Shown here piece after piece: positions 45,788 through 54,704 of a stretch of 64,000 nt of DNA. Made by a program: the position numbers and the translations under genes. Origin of the DNA: Planctomycetota bacterium (lineage in GTDB: Bacteria > Planctomycetota > Phycisphaerae > Phycisphaerales > UBA1924). Each line of letters opens with the position of its first letter. Within the stretch, counting starts at the first letter, position 1. The stretch covers positions 372,001-436,000 of the forward strand of contig JAFIFX010000001.1 in the NCBI GenBank assembly GCA_020831805.1, given 5' to 3'. Under the pieces are notes generated by a model. It was not told where the DNA came from. It did not search any database and saw only the letters and a program-made list of their open reading frames with translations.

Positions 45788-47029
45788 CTAGCCCCGACCC
45801 CCGCGTCCCGCCAAATCAAGAAGAAGTTGGGCGTGCAGGGCCGAGGCCCCCTGATGCCTGAGTACGCAGGAACGGGCCTTCTCCCCCATGTCCCTGCGGG
45901 CGGCGTCGTCCCCGAGCAGACCACGGATCACACCGCCCAGCTCACCCGGCTCCACCACCCGGATGCCCCCCGCCTCACGCAGCGCCCCCACCACCGACGC
46001 GAAGTCCGTGTGCGCCGGCCCGATCAGCACCGGCAGCCCCAGCCCCGCCGGCTCCATCGGATCCGACCCGTACAGCCCGCCGAACGAACGCCCGAGCACC
46101 ACCACATCCGCCATCCGGTACAGCGTGCTCAGCTCCCCGATCGAGTCGAGCACGAACCGCGCCGCGCCGGGCCGGGCCTGGCCGCCCGAACGACGCACGC
46201 ACCCCGGCATGGCCGCCGCGGCCTGTTCGAACCACTCCGGCTTGCGCGGCGCGCAGACGAGCTGCACATCCCCGGGCACCGCCTCGTGCAGCAGCGCCTC
46301 TTCCCCCGGCGCGGTGCTGCCGGCCACCACGACCGGCCGGCCGGGATCGATCCCCATCGACCCGGCGAGCCGGACCGCGTCCTCCGTCCGGGGGCAGCCC
46401 TCGGCCACCGCGACCGCATCCCACTTCATCGAGCCCGTGACCCGGAGCCGTTCCTCGGCGATCCCCATCGCCCGGAACCGCGCCGCGTAGTCGTCATCCT
46501 GCACCGCCGCCAGATCCAGCCGCCGGAACGACGGCCCGATGAACGCCCGGCCCCGCCGGTACCCCTTGAAACTGCGCTCGCTCAGCCGCCCGTTGATCAC
46601 CCCCACGGGGATCCCGCGGGCCCGGCACCCGCGGACCAGGTTCGGCCAGACCTCCAGCTCCACCAGCCCGAGCACATCCGGCCTGGTGGCGTCCAGAAAC
46701 CGGCGCACCGCCCACGAGAAATCCAGCGGCGTGCGCACCACATCGCACACATCCGAGTACAACGCCCGCGCCCGCGCCAGCCCCGTGTCCGTCGTGACCG
46801 AGACGATCACATCGGCCCGCTCGGCCAGCAGCGGCACCAGGCTCCGGCACGCCGCCGCCTCGCCGACCGACACCGCGTGCAGCACCACACGCGCCCGCCC
46901 GGTCGGCTCACGCGTGACCATGTGGCCGATCCTGCCGAACCGCTCCCCCCAGCCCGCGCGCTTTTTCCGCGCCCAGGCCGGGGCCAGCACCAGCCCGCCC
47001 AGGATGTACGCAAGATCCCAATGGTTCAC
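45788..47029 (-). CDS. waaA: 3-deoxy-D-manno-octulosonic acid (Kdo) transferase
   Basis: A 413-aa GT-B glycosyltransferase that attaches Kdo to lipid A. The N-terminal anchor LAYILGGLVLAPAW, the segment VVLHAVSVGEAAACRSLV, LVELEVWPNLVRGC and VINGRLSERSFKGYRR match WaaA. The C-terminal lobe has VVVAGSTAPGEEALL and SDPMEPAGLGLPVLIGPAH. The start is GTG at 47029, with no clear ribosome site. With kdsA 3.5 kb away this supports Kdo-containing LPS in this organism. Confidence 0.92.
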   Translation of the reverse strand: MNHWDLAYILGGLVLAPAWARKKRAGWGERFGRIGHMVTREPTGRARVVLHAVSVGEAAACRSLVPLLAERADVIVSVTTDTGLARARALYSDVCDVVRTPLDFSWAVRRFLDATRPDVLGLVELEVWPNLVRGCRARGIPVGVINGRLSERSFKGYRRGRAFIGPSFRRLDLAAVQDDDYAARFRAMGIAEERLRVTGSMKWDAVAVAEGCPRTEDAVRLAGSMGIDPGRPVVVAGSTAPGEEALLHEAVPGDVQLVCAPRKPEWFEQAAAAMPGCVRRSGGQARPGAARFVLDSIGELSTLYRMADVVVLGRSFGGLYGSDPMEPAGLGLPVLIGPAHTDFASVVGALREAGGIRVVEPGELGGVIRGLLGDDAARRDMGEKARSCVLRHQGASALHAQLLLDLAGRGGRG

Positions 47030-47051
47030 GGGCCCATGCTAGCAAGCCCGG

Positions 47052-47089
47052 CAAAAACGAACCCCCGCGACGCCGGAGCGCCGCGGGGG
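47052..47089 (-). terminator. Probable intrinsic terminator after the sorting-signal protein gene
   Basis: Stem CCCCCGCG / CGCGGGGG (47062-47069 with 47082-47089) with a small inner stem. On the minus strand it is followed by TTCGTTTTTG. It lies about 30 nt past the stop at 47119 and just upstream of waaA. Confidence 0.7.
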
Positions 47090-47118
47090 GTGGGAAGTAG
47101 CAGATTCAACAGGCCCGT

Positions 47119-47667
47119 TCAGCCCGCACGCCGACGCTTGACCGCCGACACGCCGCCGATGACGCCCAGCATGCCCAGGCCCGCGAACGCGGCCGGAGGC
47201 AGCGGGATGATTGTCACGCCAAAGGTGCCGTCGAACTGACCGAGGTTGCCGTTGGTCCCCAGGGTCAGCGTCCCGCCCCGGTTGTTGTCGAAGACCACCG
47301 TTCCGCTGTGCACCACATAGAACACGCCCACATGGCGGCCGTCCAGGTTGAACAGGGCGCTGACGAACGCCTCGATGCCGTTCGAGGGGTCGGCGTCGCC
47401 GTTCGAGTAGCTCACACCGGGGGCGATCCCGTTGTACAGCCCCTGGATGTTCGACCCACCCGAGCGGGCCATGTCCATGATGTCCATCGCGAACAACTCG
47501 ACGCCTGTCGTCACATCCCGCGCGCCGACGAGGCTGACGAACAGGCCGTCGCCGAAGGTGTACGAGTTGCCGCTGTTCTCAAGAACAAAGCTGACAGGCT
47601 CGGCGGCGGCCACCGAAGCCAGACCGGCGCAGGCGACCAGCCCACAAAGATTCATTCGATTCAACAT
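47119..47667 (-). CDS. Exported protein with VPLPA/PEP-CTERM-like sorting tail
   Basis: A 182-aa secreted protein. The signal peptide is MLNRMNLCGLVACAGLASVAAAEP. The body is rich in Gly, Asn and Ser and contains NSGNSYTFGDGLFVSLVGAR. The C-terminus has IPLPPAAFAG followed by a hydrophobic helix (LGMLGVIGGVSAV) and KRRRAG, the three-part layout of PEP-CTERM/VPLPA sorting signals that an exosortase would process. No exosortase gene is in this window. The ATG at 47667 has GGAGAG about 8 nt upstream. Its function is unknown and is probably at the cell surface or in the extracellular matrix. Confidence 0.84.
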   Translation of the reverse strand: MLNRMNLCGLVACAGLASVAAAEPVSFVLENSGNSYTFGDGLFVSLVGARDVTTGVELFAMDIMDMARSGGSNIQGLYNGIAPGVSYSNGDADPSNGIEAFVSALFNLDGRHVGVFYVVHSGTVVFDNNRGGTLTLGTNGNLGQFDGTFGVTIIPLPPAAFAGLGMLGVIGGVSAVKRRRAG

Positions 47668-47874
47668 GATCATCTCTCTCCGTGTTTGGAATACGCACAA
47701 ACAGGCCCGGCCGGAACCGGCCGCCCCCTGCACCGGGACGGACCACCCGAAATAGGGTGGCGCCGGCACATCATGGTCGGATGCCGAGGGCAATTCAACC
47801 CGCACGCCGGAAAGTTCTAGAAGATTGTGCGTATTGGACCTGGAGTCCCCGATGACGGGACCCGGCCGGATCAG

Positions 47875-47948
47875 TGGGCGGGGCGGGACTCGAACCCGCG
47901 ACCACTCGCGTGTAAGGCGAGCGCTCTGGCCAACTGAGCTACCCGCCC
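47875..47948 (-). tRNA. trnV: tRNA-Val (anticodon TAC)
   Basis: A 74-nt cloverleaf. The acceptor GGGCGGG pairs with CCCGCCC, discriminator A. The anticodon stem CTCGC/GCGAG carries the loop CTTACAC. T arm is GCGGG-TTCGAGT-CCCGC. CCA is not encoded. Confidence 0.96.
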
Positions 47949-48257
47949 GTTGGGTTGGCAACCATATCCCGATCCGACGCCCGGGCCTGTGTGTCGCAGT
48001 GCACCCTCCAAAAGAGATCGCCGCCAAGGCAGGGCCTTGGCGGTGCGGTCATCCGAACGATCGTCTTTGTTATTCCGGCGTGGTGCAGTGGGAGGCCGGA
48101 AACGAGGAACGGAGTCTCCGCAATGATCTCGGGAGGAGTGAAAAGGACAGATCAACCGCAGAATATCAGGTTTTTGTCAAAACAAGTATCGATGACGATT
48201 AAAAATCGTTTCCGGGCATCGAAACACGGAACATTCCCTAACGATATCCGGTGAATT
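47949..48257. other. AT-richer gene-free region between tRNA-Val and the ABC permease
   Basis: About 300 nt, visibly less GC-rich than its surroundings. It contains the inverted repeat ACGATT-AAA-AATCGT at 48195-48209. No gene or terminator with a clear T tract was seen. Confidence 0.45.
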
Positions 48258-49595
48258 TCACCCCTGAACAGGCCACCGGCGAAACCTCCAAAGTCCGAAA
48301 ACCATCCCCAAAGCCCCGATCCCGCCCAGCACCATCCACGGACCCAGCAGTTCGCCCGGGGTCCATCCCCTCCAGGTCGAGCCTTCCAACGCCACGATCG
48401 CCCAGCGGAACGGGCTGCCCATCGTCACCCAACGCAGCCAGCCCGTGAAGAACATCAGCGGCACGCCCGCCCCGCCCAGCAACGCCAGGATCAGCAGCAC
48501 CGCCCGCACGCCGCCCTCGGCGCCCCCGGCGGAGGTCGCGACGGTCGACAGGGCCATCATCACCCCCACGAAGGCGAAGGCGATCATCCCGATCGACACC
48601 ACTTCCAGCCACGGCGCCCCGCCCCGCACCCCGAACACGGGCAGCGCGAACAGCCCCCGCAGCACGGCGAGCACCACCACCGCCGCGATAAAGCACGCCA
48701 GCGCCTTGCCGTAGACCACAACATCCCGACGGACCGGGGCGACCGCCAGCCGCTTGAGCGTGCCGCTGGTGCGTTCCCCGACCAGCGAGAGCCCGAACCC
48801 GGTGACGCAGCCGACCAGCGCCCACGCGGCGGCCTGGGGGTAGGTCAGTTCGAACGCGCTGTTGAGACCGCCCATGCCGCCGCCGCCCCGCTCAGGCATC
48901 CGCATCGAGACCCGAACCGGGGTGAAGCCGTCCATCCCGGCGCCGTCCCCGCCTCGGTCCCCGGCCCCGAACGCCGGGCCGTTCTCGGCCGCGCCGCGGC
49001 CGAAGAGCCGGTCGGCCGAGTCGAGCAGGGTGCCCATCAGCATCCGGTCCATCGCCCGCATCGACGCGTCCTGCCGGACGGCCTCGCGCACGCGCCCGAT
49101 CTGGTCGCCCACCATGTCCGGTCGCTGGAACACCCCCGCCATCACGCGGAAGCCCGCCCCGGTCATCAGCCCGCGCAGCACCCCCGCCTCGGCCGCGCGG
49201 CTCGGGTCCATCACCACCTCGATGCCCGGGGCCTCGCCGAACAACGCCCCCTGCATGCCGGCCCCGAAGCCCGGCGGGATGATGATCCCCGCGGCCAGCC
49301 GGCCCCGGCGCACCTGCTCTTCCACCTCCGACGGCCCCTCGACCCCGACGACCGTCAGCCCACCCATTTCAACCAGTGCCTCCGCGTATTCGCGGCTCAG
49401 TTCCGAATCGTCCAGGTCCACGATCGCCACGCGGATCTCTGGCGTCCCGCCCCCCCCGCCACCGAACGCCTGCTGGAAGATCAGCCCGAAGACCACGCCG
49501 AACAGCAGCGGGAACACCAGCGTGAAGAACGCCGCCACCCGGTCGCGCATCAGCAGGCGCAGGTCCTTGACCGCGATGGCCCACACGACACGCAT
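48258..49595 (-). CDS. ABC-2 type transporter permease
   Basis: A 445-aa membrane subunit of an exporter. The first helix (AAFFTLVFPLLFGVVFGLIFQ) is followed by a long extracytoplasmic domain (residues about 50-260) with a Gly-rich stretch GGGGGG. Five or six C-terminal helices follow, including WALVGCVTGFGLSLVGERTS and LLILALLGGAGVPLMFFTGW. ERTSGTLKRLAVAPV is the family coupling segment. This matches the YhhJ/DrrB-like type. The ATG overlaps the stop of the ATPase gene by one base (TGATG). Confidence 0.9.
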   Translation of the reverse strand: MRVVWAIAVKDLRLLMRDRVAAFFTLVFPLLFGVVFGLIFQQAFGGGGGGTPEIRVAIVDLDDSELSREYAEALVEMGGLTVVGVEGPSEVEEQVRRGRLAAGIIIPPGFGAGMQGALFGEAPGIEVVMDPSRAAEAGVLRGLMTGAGFRVMAGVFQRPDMVGDQIGRVREAVRQDASMRAMDRMLMGTLLDSADRLFGRGAAENGPAFGAGDRGGDGAGMDGFTPVRVSMRMPERGGGGMGGLNSAFELTYPQAAAWALVGCVTGFGLSLVGERTSGTLKRLAVAPVRRDVVVYGKALACFIAAVVVLAVLRGLFALPVFGVRGGAPWLEVVSIGMIAFAFVGVMMALSTVATSAGGAEGGVRAVLLILALLGGAGVPLMFFTGWLRWVTMGSPFRWAIVALEGSTWRGWTPGELLGPWMVLGGIGALGMVFGLWRFRRWPVQG

Positions 49596-50458
49596 CAGTC
49601 CCGCAGGCTCCTTCCGGTCAGGCTCAGGAACACGCTCTCCAGGTCCGGCCGGTCGATCCGCACGCCGAGCACATCCGGCGATTGCAGGTCGACGCCCGCG
49701 AGCACCGCCAGCGGCTGCTCGGTCTCCGTCCGTACGTCCCCGTCCGAGCGTGTCACCGTCACCACCGCGTGCCCCCCGTGCCGGTCGATCAGCCCGTCCA
49801 CCGTGTCCACCGCCAGGACGCGCCCGTGGTCGATGATGGCGACCCGGTCGCACAGGCGCTGGGCCTCGTCCATCGAGTGCGTGGTGTAGACCACGGTGGT
49901 GCCGCCGACCCGGAGTTCGTCCACGATCTGGTAGATCGCCGAGCGTGAGTGCGGGTCGACCCCGGCGGTCGGCTCGTCGAGCAGCACCAGCTCCGGCCGG
50001 TGCACCAGCGACGCCGCGAGATTCAGCCGCCGACGCATGCCGCCGGAATACCCGCCGACCTTGTGATCCGCCCGCTCGTGCAGGCCGACCATCTCGAGCA
50101 GCTCGTCTGCCCGCGCCCGGCGCTCGGCCTTGGGCATGCCATGCACCGTGGCGAAGAACACCAAGTTCTCCCGGGCCGTCAGGTTCTCATACAGCGCATC
50201 CCCCTGCGGGCACACCCCGATCCGCGCCCGCACCTTCGCCTCGGTCGCCCGCCCAATCTCGGACCCGTCCGCCGCGATCAGCACCGCCTCGCCCGCGTCC
50301 GGCCCGATCAGCCCCACCGCGATGGACAGCGTCGTCGTCTTCCCCGCCCCGTTCGGGCCCAGCAGCCCGAACACCTCGCCCCGGCGCAGCTCCAGCGACA
50401 GCCCGTCCACGGCCGTCACCTTGCCGTACCGCTTCACGATGCCACGCAGGGAGAGCAC
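49595..50458 (-). CDS. ABC transporter ATP-binding protein
   Basis: A 287-aa ATPase energising the adjacent permease. Walker A is [16 protein letters not shown], the Q-loop is [14 protein letters not shown], the signature is YSGGMRRRL, Walker B is [16 protein letters not shown] and the H-loop is [10 protein letters not shown]. This belongs to the DrrA/CcmA-type exporter ATPases. The start appears to be a GTG at 50458 with no strong ribosome site. It is divergent from kdsA with only 33 nt between the starts. The substrate is unknown. Confidence 0.93.
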   Translation of the reverse strand: MLSLRGIVKRYGKVTAVDGLSLELRRGEVFGLLGPNGAGKTTTLSIAVGLIGPDAGEAVLIAADGSEIGRATEAKVRARIGVCPQGDALYENLTARENLVFFATVHGMPKAERRARADELLEMVGLHERADHKVGGYSGGMRRRLNLAASLVHRPELVLLDEPTAGVDPHSRSAIYQIVDELRVGGTTVVYTTHSMDEAQRLCDRVAIIDHGRVLAVDTVDGLIDRHGGHAVVTVTRSDGDVRTETEQPLAVLAGVDLQSPDVLGVRIDRPDLESVFLSLTGRSLRD

Positions 50459-50491
50459 TGGCCGATCATACGACGATTCCTACCCTTCCCC

Positions 50492-51367
50492 ATGCCCACC
50501 CCCCCTTCCTCCCCCCGCACCTGCCGCGTCGGCCCCGTCACCATCGGCCCCGGCCATCCTCTGGCCGTCATCGCCGGCCCCTGCACGCTGGAGTCGGCCG
50601 AACTGGGCTTCGACATGGCCCGCGCCTGCAAGGCCATCTGCGATGACCTCGGCCTGCCGTTCATCTTCAAGGCCTCCTTCGACAAGGCCAACCGCTCCTC
50701 CGCAGGCTCCAAGCGCGGCCCCGGCATGGCCGAGGCCCTCGACACCTTCCACGCCATCGGCCGGGAACTTGGCGTCCCCACCACCACCGACATCCACAGC
50801 CCGGAGCAGGCCGAGCCCACCGCCGAGACCGTGGACATCCTCCAGATCCCCGCCTTCCTCTGCCGCCAGACCGACCTCGTCGTCGCCGCCGCCCGGGCCG
50901 CCGCCAAGCACGGCCGGGCCGTCAACATCAAGAAGGGCCAGTTCCTGTCCCCCAAGGAGATGGCCGGCCCAGTCCGCAAGGCCAAGGAGGGCGGCTGCGA
51001 GAACATCCTCCTGACCGAACGCGGCACCTTCTTCGGCTACCACCGCCTCGTCAACGACTTCACCGGCCTGGGCGACCTGATGGAACTGGACTGCGCCGGC
51101 TTCACCGACGCCGGCAGCCCGCCCGTCTGCTTCGACATCACCCACTCGACGCAGCTGCCCGGGTCAGGCGAGCAGACCGGCGGCCGCCCCGACCGCGCGC
51201 CCCTCCTCGCCCGGGCCGCCACGGCCGCGGGTGTCCACGCGCTGTTCATCGAGTGCCACCCCAACCCGCCCGAGGCGTGGTCGGACGGGGCCACGCAGCT
51301 CAGGCCCGATGATGCGCACGCCATCCTCACCCAATGCGCCGCGATCCGGCGGGCCATGGAGGGATGA
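50492..51367 (+). CDS. kdsA: 2-dehydro-3-deoxyphosphooctonate aldolase (Kdo-8-phosphate synthase)
   Basis: A 291-aa enzyme joining phosphoenolpyruvate and arabinose 5-phosphate to Kdo 8-phosphate. Signature segments are VIAGPCTLES, FKASFDKANRSS, the substrate-binding NIKKGQFLSPKEM, FDITHSTQLPG and LFIECHPNPPEA. It supplies the Kdo used by WaaA. Its stop overlaps the next gene (ATGA). Confidence 0.95.
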   Translation: MPTPPSSPRTCRVGPVTIGPGHPLAVIAGPCTLESAELGFDMARACKAICDDLGLPFIFKASFDKANRSSAGSKRGPGMAEALDTFHAIGRELGVPTTTDIHSPEQAEPTAETVDILQIPAFLCRQTDLVVAAARAAAKHGRAVNIKKGQFLSPKEMAGPVRKAKEGGCENILLTERGTFFGYHRLVNDFTGLGDLMELDCAGFTDAGSPPVCFDITHSTQLPGSGEQTGGRPDRAPLLARAATAAGVHALFIECHPNPPEAWSDGATQLRPDDAHAILTQCAAIRRAMEG

Positions 51368-52140
51368 GGCCGCAGCGCCCGATCCTCGGCTGTGTTGCCA
51401 GACCGGGACGGATGGCACTGCTGTTCACGCTCGCCACACTTGTTGTCGGCGCGCAGCTCATGTTCTGGTTTCCGAGTATCCCACGGCTTCATACCTTCGT
51501 CCCGGCCGTCGTAGTTGTGGCGTTCGGGCTCGGATTGGTCTTTGACGCCAAACGCACAAACAAACAAGCGGCCCGATCGCTCACCGCGGACGGCTTCGAA
51601 CCGTGCGAAGGGGCGTGCGATCCCGACATCGAACTGCTCGCGGAAGCGATGAAGCCGTCTTCGCTCAGACCAGACTACGCCGAGATCGTTCTGACAGGGG
51701 AACGATGCGGCAGGACGGTTTACCTCGCCAACTACTGGACCGGCGAATCCAGATACGCCTTCGCCGCTGTCCAGACCGTGCGTCGGTGGCCCGAGGCCAT
51801 CATCCGACGCAAGCGGATCACCGGCAACCTGCGCGACGGCCACGACCTGGGCGATCGCGCCTTCAACCGGCAGCGTGAGATCCTCTCGAAAGCGCCCGCC
51901 GAGGCCATGCAGCCGTTTGAACACCTCGCCGGCTGGTTCGTCAACGACGACACCGTCCGCAAGAGCTTCCGGATGCACGAGATCCCGGGCAAGAACGAGC
52001 AGTGGGCGTTCGGCGGGCACTGGGTCGCGCTGGCCGACCGCGGCCATGCCGGGCCGAAGCAACTGCTCCAACTCGCGGATTTCCTGGTCGCCTTCGCCGA
52101 GGCCGCCGATGCTCTGGATGATCCGGTCGCGGCCGATTGA
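51364..52140 (+). CDS. Two-helix membrane protein downstream of kdsA, unknown
   Basis: A protein of up to 258 aa. The ATG at 51364 overlaps the kdsA stop (ATGA). An ATG at 51412 is an alternative that would start right at the first helix. Two helices (MALLFTLATLVVGAQLMFWF and FVPAVVVVAFGLGLVFDAKR) are followed by a cytoplasmic domain of about 185 residues with ANYWTGESRYAFAAVQTV and GWFVNDDTVRKSFRMHEIPG. No family was recognised. Its position suggests co-translation with kdsA, but no sequence evidence links it to LPS. Confidence 0.68.
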   Translation: MRPQRPILGCVARPGRMALLFTLATLVVGAQLMFWFPSIPRLHTFVPAVVVVAFGLGLVFDAKRTNKQAARSLTADGFEPCEGACDPDIELLAEAMKPSSLRPDYAEIVLTGERCGRTVYLANYWTGESRYAFAAVQTVRRWPEAIIRRKRITGNLRDGHDLGDRAFNRQREILSKAPAEAMQPFEHLAGWFVNDDTVRKSFRMHEIPGKNEQWAFGGHWVALADRGHAGPKQLLQLADFLVAFAEAADALDDPVAAD

Positions 52141-52160
52141 CCGCCCGCGCGGGACCGGCC

Positions 52161-53324
52161 TCACCGCGATCCGACCGCCTCCCAGTCCGGCTGGTCGACG
52201 CGGGTGTACTCCACGCCGACCGCGTTGCGGATGTCCTCGATCAGCAGCGGGAAGTCCCGCGTCGCATTGACCCGCCGGTCCGCGTCCGGCAGCACCGCGA
52301 GAATCCGGCCCGTCTCGAACACCCGCGGCTCGATTTTGACCCGATACAGCCCGCTCAGGTCGTGCCCCAGCACATCGTCGAGCTGCGGGATCACGAACAC
52401 CCGCGGGCGCGCGCCCTCGCAGAACGCCAGGTCCGGCACCAGCCAGGGCGTGACGCGTCCCTCGCCCTCGCCCGTCTCCAGCCCGGTCTCCAGATGCCGC
52501 ACCAGCGTCTGCCCGTAGGCCCACCAAACGCCCTCGACCGCCATCGCGGCCTCGTGCATCTTCGAGGTGGTCACCACCCCCATCTCGAGCAGGGCCGCAT
52601 CGAGCAGGTCGGTCACGCCCGCGTCGAAGTCGTACCCGGAGCGCAGCACCTCCCCGGCGATGATCACGCCCAGCGCGTGGCTCGGCCCGTCGTCGTAGGT
52701 GAACGCCGAGCCGCGCTCGGAGATGAAGCCGGAACTCTTGTAGCCGTACCAGGTCAGGATCTCGTGCCAGGTCATGACCTTCAACGCCAGACGCTGCGCG
52801 GCCCGGATCGCCGCCTCGTCGATCACTTCCAGACGCTCGTCGGGGTCCATGTCGGCCCAGCCCGGCGGGTAGTACAGATCCACCTCGTAGACGCTCGGCT
52901 CCTTGCCGCGGAACCGCAGGCAGGTCCACCCGTTCTGGAGCGCGTAATGAACGCGGGCGTGGAGATAGGCCGTCATGTCCGCCGCGTTGCGGATGTGGCT
53001 GATGTCCAGGAATCCCCCGTCGCAGGCGTAGACCAGCCCGCGCATCACCTCATCGAACGATCCGATCATGCCGTAGGAGTGTGAGCCGAGATCCTCGCCC
53101 GCCGAGGTGTAGAGCGTGAACGGCCCGGGGAACGGCAGGGTGCCCATCCGAGGGCGGGGCACATCGTTGAACTGACCGAAGTAGGCGCGAACGCCGGTCG
53201 GATGACACTCCGCCGGGAGATTGCTGGCGCAGCCGCCACTCAACGCGGGCAGCGCCGCGAGCATCCCGAGCAGCCCCGCCCGGGCTGGTCGTCCGTCTCC
53301 ATGATGTCGGGTGCCTGTGCGCAT
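52161..53324 (-). CDS. DUF4056 family lipoprotein
   Basis: A 387-aa lipoprotein. The signal peptide ends in LSGGC (Cys about residue 32). The body has the conserved DUF4056 segments VYACDGGFLDISHIRNAAD near residue 105 and MTWHEILTWYGYKSSGFISE followed by SAFTYDDGPSHALG in the middle. The His, Glu and Asp residues in these motifs could form a metal or catalytic site, but no activity is known. The family call is from memory of its motifs. It is convergent with the preceding gene. Confidence 0.78.
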   Translation of the reverse strand: MRTGTRHHGDGRPARAGLLGMLAALPALSGGCASNLPAECHPTGVRAYFGQFNDVPRPRMGTLPFPGPFTLYTSAGEDLGSHSYGMIGSFDEVMRGLVYACDGGFLDISHIRNAADMTAYLHARVHYALQNGWTCLRFRGKEPSVYEVDLYYPPGWADMDPDERLEVIDEAAIRAAQRLALKVMTWHEILTWYGYKSSGFISERGSAFTYDDGPSHALGVIIAGEVLRSGYDFDAGVTDLLDAALLEMGVVTTSKMHEAAMAVEGVWWAYGQTLVRHLETGLETGEGEGRVTPWLVPDLAFCEGARPRVFVIPQLDDVLGHDLSGLYRVKIEPRVFETGRILAVLPDADRRVNATRDFPLLIEDIRNAVGVEYTRVDQPDWEAVGSR

Positions 53325-53420
53325 GATGGAACCATCCCGATCCAGGATGAACGCATCCGACTCCTTGTCATGAATCCCCCCTCATACTCACATGATTCCG
53401 GCGGCGGCCCGGTGCGCCAA

Positions 53421-53450
53421 GAAAAAACCGCCCGGTTCATGACCGGGCGG
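53421..53450 (-). terminator. Rho-independent terminator after rpmA
   Basis: Perfect 9-bp stem CCGCCCGGT / ACCGGGCGG (53428-53436 with 53442-53450) with a 5-nt loop, followed on the minus strand by six T. It lies about 60 nt past the rpmA stop. Confidence 0.92.
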
Positions 53451-53510
53451 GTGTGGATCGATTTGGTTATCGGACACTGAGCAGCCGGGCCGCACGCGGT
53501 CCGAACCGGT

Positions 53511-53816
53511 TCAGTTGTTCTTCGCGGCCTGACGGGCCCGGTACTCCCGCAGCCACTGGGGCCGGGGGGTGTCGTCCTCGAACGGGTCCACATGAACGGT
53601 GTTGTTCTGGAAGACCACACGCCCGGTCGTGACGGCGAACAGGGTGTCGTCCTTGCCGCGGCGGACATTGAAGCCCGCCTTGAAGGGCGTGCCGCACTGA
53701 CGGATGAGGATCGCGCCCGGCTTGGCCGATTCGCCGCCGTAGAGCTTGATCCCGCGGTACTGCGGGTTGGAGGTCCGTCCGTTCTTGGTCGAGCCGCCGG
53801 CCTTTTTATGCGCCAT
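53511..53816 (-). CDS. rpmA: Ribosomal protein bL27
   Basis: A 101-aa large-subunit protein near the peptidyl transferase centre. The start [20 protein letters not shown] and [20 protein letters not shown] are near-invariant L27 sequences. The mature-type N-terminus follows the Met directly, without the processed extension seen in Firmicutes. GGAG precedes the ATG. The common partner rplU is not upstream; a 129-nt gap separates rpmA from an unrelated gene. Confidence 0.96.
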   Translation of the reverse strand: MAHKKAGGSTKNGRTSNPQYRGIKLYGGESAKPGAILIRQCGTPFKAGFNVRRGKDDTLFAVTTGRVVFQNNTVHVDPFEDDTPRPQWLREYRARQAAKNN

Positions 53817-53945
53817 GTCGCACACTCCGTCGAGAAAATCGTCCCCGCCCGACTCCGGGATGGGGAACCGCAAGCCTAGACACCTGATCCGCCCGCGTCC
53901 AGCGGGTCTGATCTCGCCCGGTCCAAACCGTGCCGGGCCAGCCGC

Positions 53946-54590
53946 TTATCGCATGACCCAACGCCGCTCGATCACCTCGAACGGCCGCGACCCCTGGCGG
54001 GTGAAATCGCCCGGGGTGGCGTACCGCAGCATCATGGTCTTCCGCAGCGAGTACCGCCTCGGCTCGCTGGTCCCGCGGCCGATGACATACGACTCGTACT
54101 CGCCCGAAAGGCCGGCGAAGAACACCGTGAGCTCGTCGACCTGCAGGCTGGTCGCCGGCCAGATCACCACACCGTCCCGGGCGTGCTCGGGGCCTTCGAG
54201 CACGGTGGAGACGATGTTGACCTGGGACTCCAGCAGCGGGTTCCGCAGCCGCCGGATGATCTCGTCGGTCACCGCGGAGGGCACATCCCGGCCGGACCGC
54301 AGCACCTCGGAGTCCGAGGTCACCAGGGTGACATCCGGGGCGAAGAGCAGGTCGGTCCCCCAGAAGTTGGTGATCCGGTAGGTCAGGTAGAAATAGGGGC
54401 GCGAGACGCCCTCGGTTTCCACCCAGGCCAGGCGCAGGGGCCCGTCCTCAAAGGTGAACTCCCAGCGCGTCGGCACCGGGCGGGGCTCGGGGGCCAGCCA
54501 CGCCGAAGCGGTGGGAACAATGCCGAGAACGCCGAGCCCGAGGGCCGCGACACCGATGGTCCGGGTCAACTTCCGGGTCAGTTTCAACAT
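53946..54590 (-). CDS. Secreted protein of unknown function
   Basis: A 214-aa exported protein. The signal peptide cleaves near TASAWLAPEP. The mature part is predicted beta-rich, with RWEFTFEDGPLRLAWVETEG, PYFYLTYRITNFWGTDLLFA and a paired hydrophobic segment VQVDELTVFFAGLSGEYESY-like near the end. No cofactor or catalytic motif was seen. GAGGA precedes the ATG by about 10 nt. It is divergent from the GNAT gene. Confidence 0.72.
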   Translation of the reverse strand: MLKLTRKLTRTIGVAALGLGVLGIVPTASAWLAPEPRPVPTRWEFTFEDGPLRLAWVETEGVSRPYFYLTYRITNFWGTDLLFAPDVTLVTSDSEVLRSGRDVPSAVTDEIIRRLRNPLLESQVNIVSTVLEGPEHARDGVVIWPATSLQVDELTVFFAGLSGEYESYVIGRGTSEPRRYSLRKTMMLRYATPGDFTRQGSRPFEVIERRWVMR

Positions 54591-54704
54591 GATCGCAGCA
54601 TCCTCGCCGAACGGCTCTGTCATCATCCAGGATCGGGTGGTAGTCTAGTGGCGAGCCCGGGGGCGTCAAACCGACCATCCGTACCACTTGCCTCGCAGGT
54701 TGCC

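Noticed and set aside
48195-48209. ACGATT-AAA-AATCGT as a terminator of the ABC transporter operon
   Set aside because: The stem is short and AT-rich with no downstream T tract; listed only as part of the gap.
54636-54660. tRNA-like start (GGTGGTAGTCTAGTGGC)
   Set aside because: No T arm or pairing acceptor follows within 90 nt.
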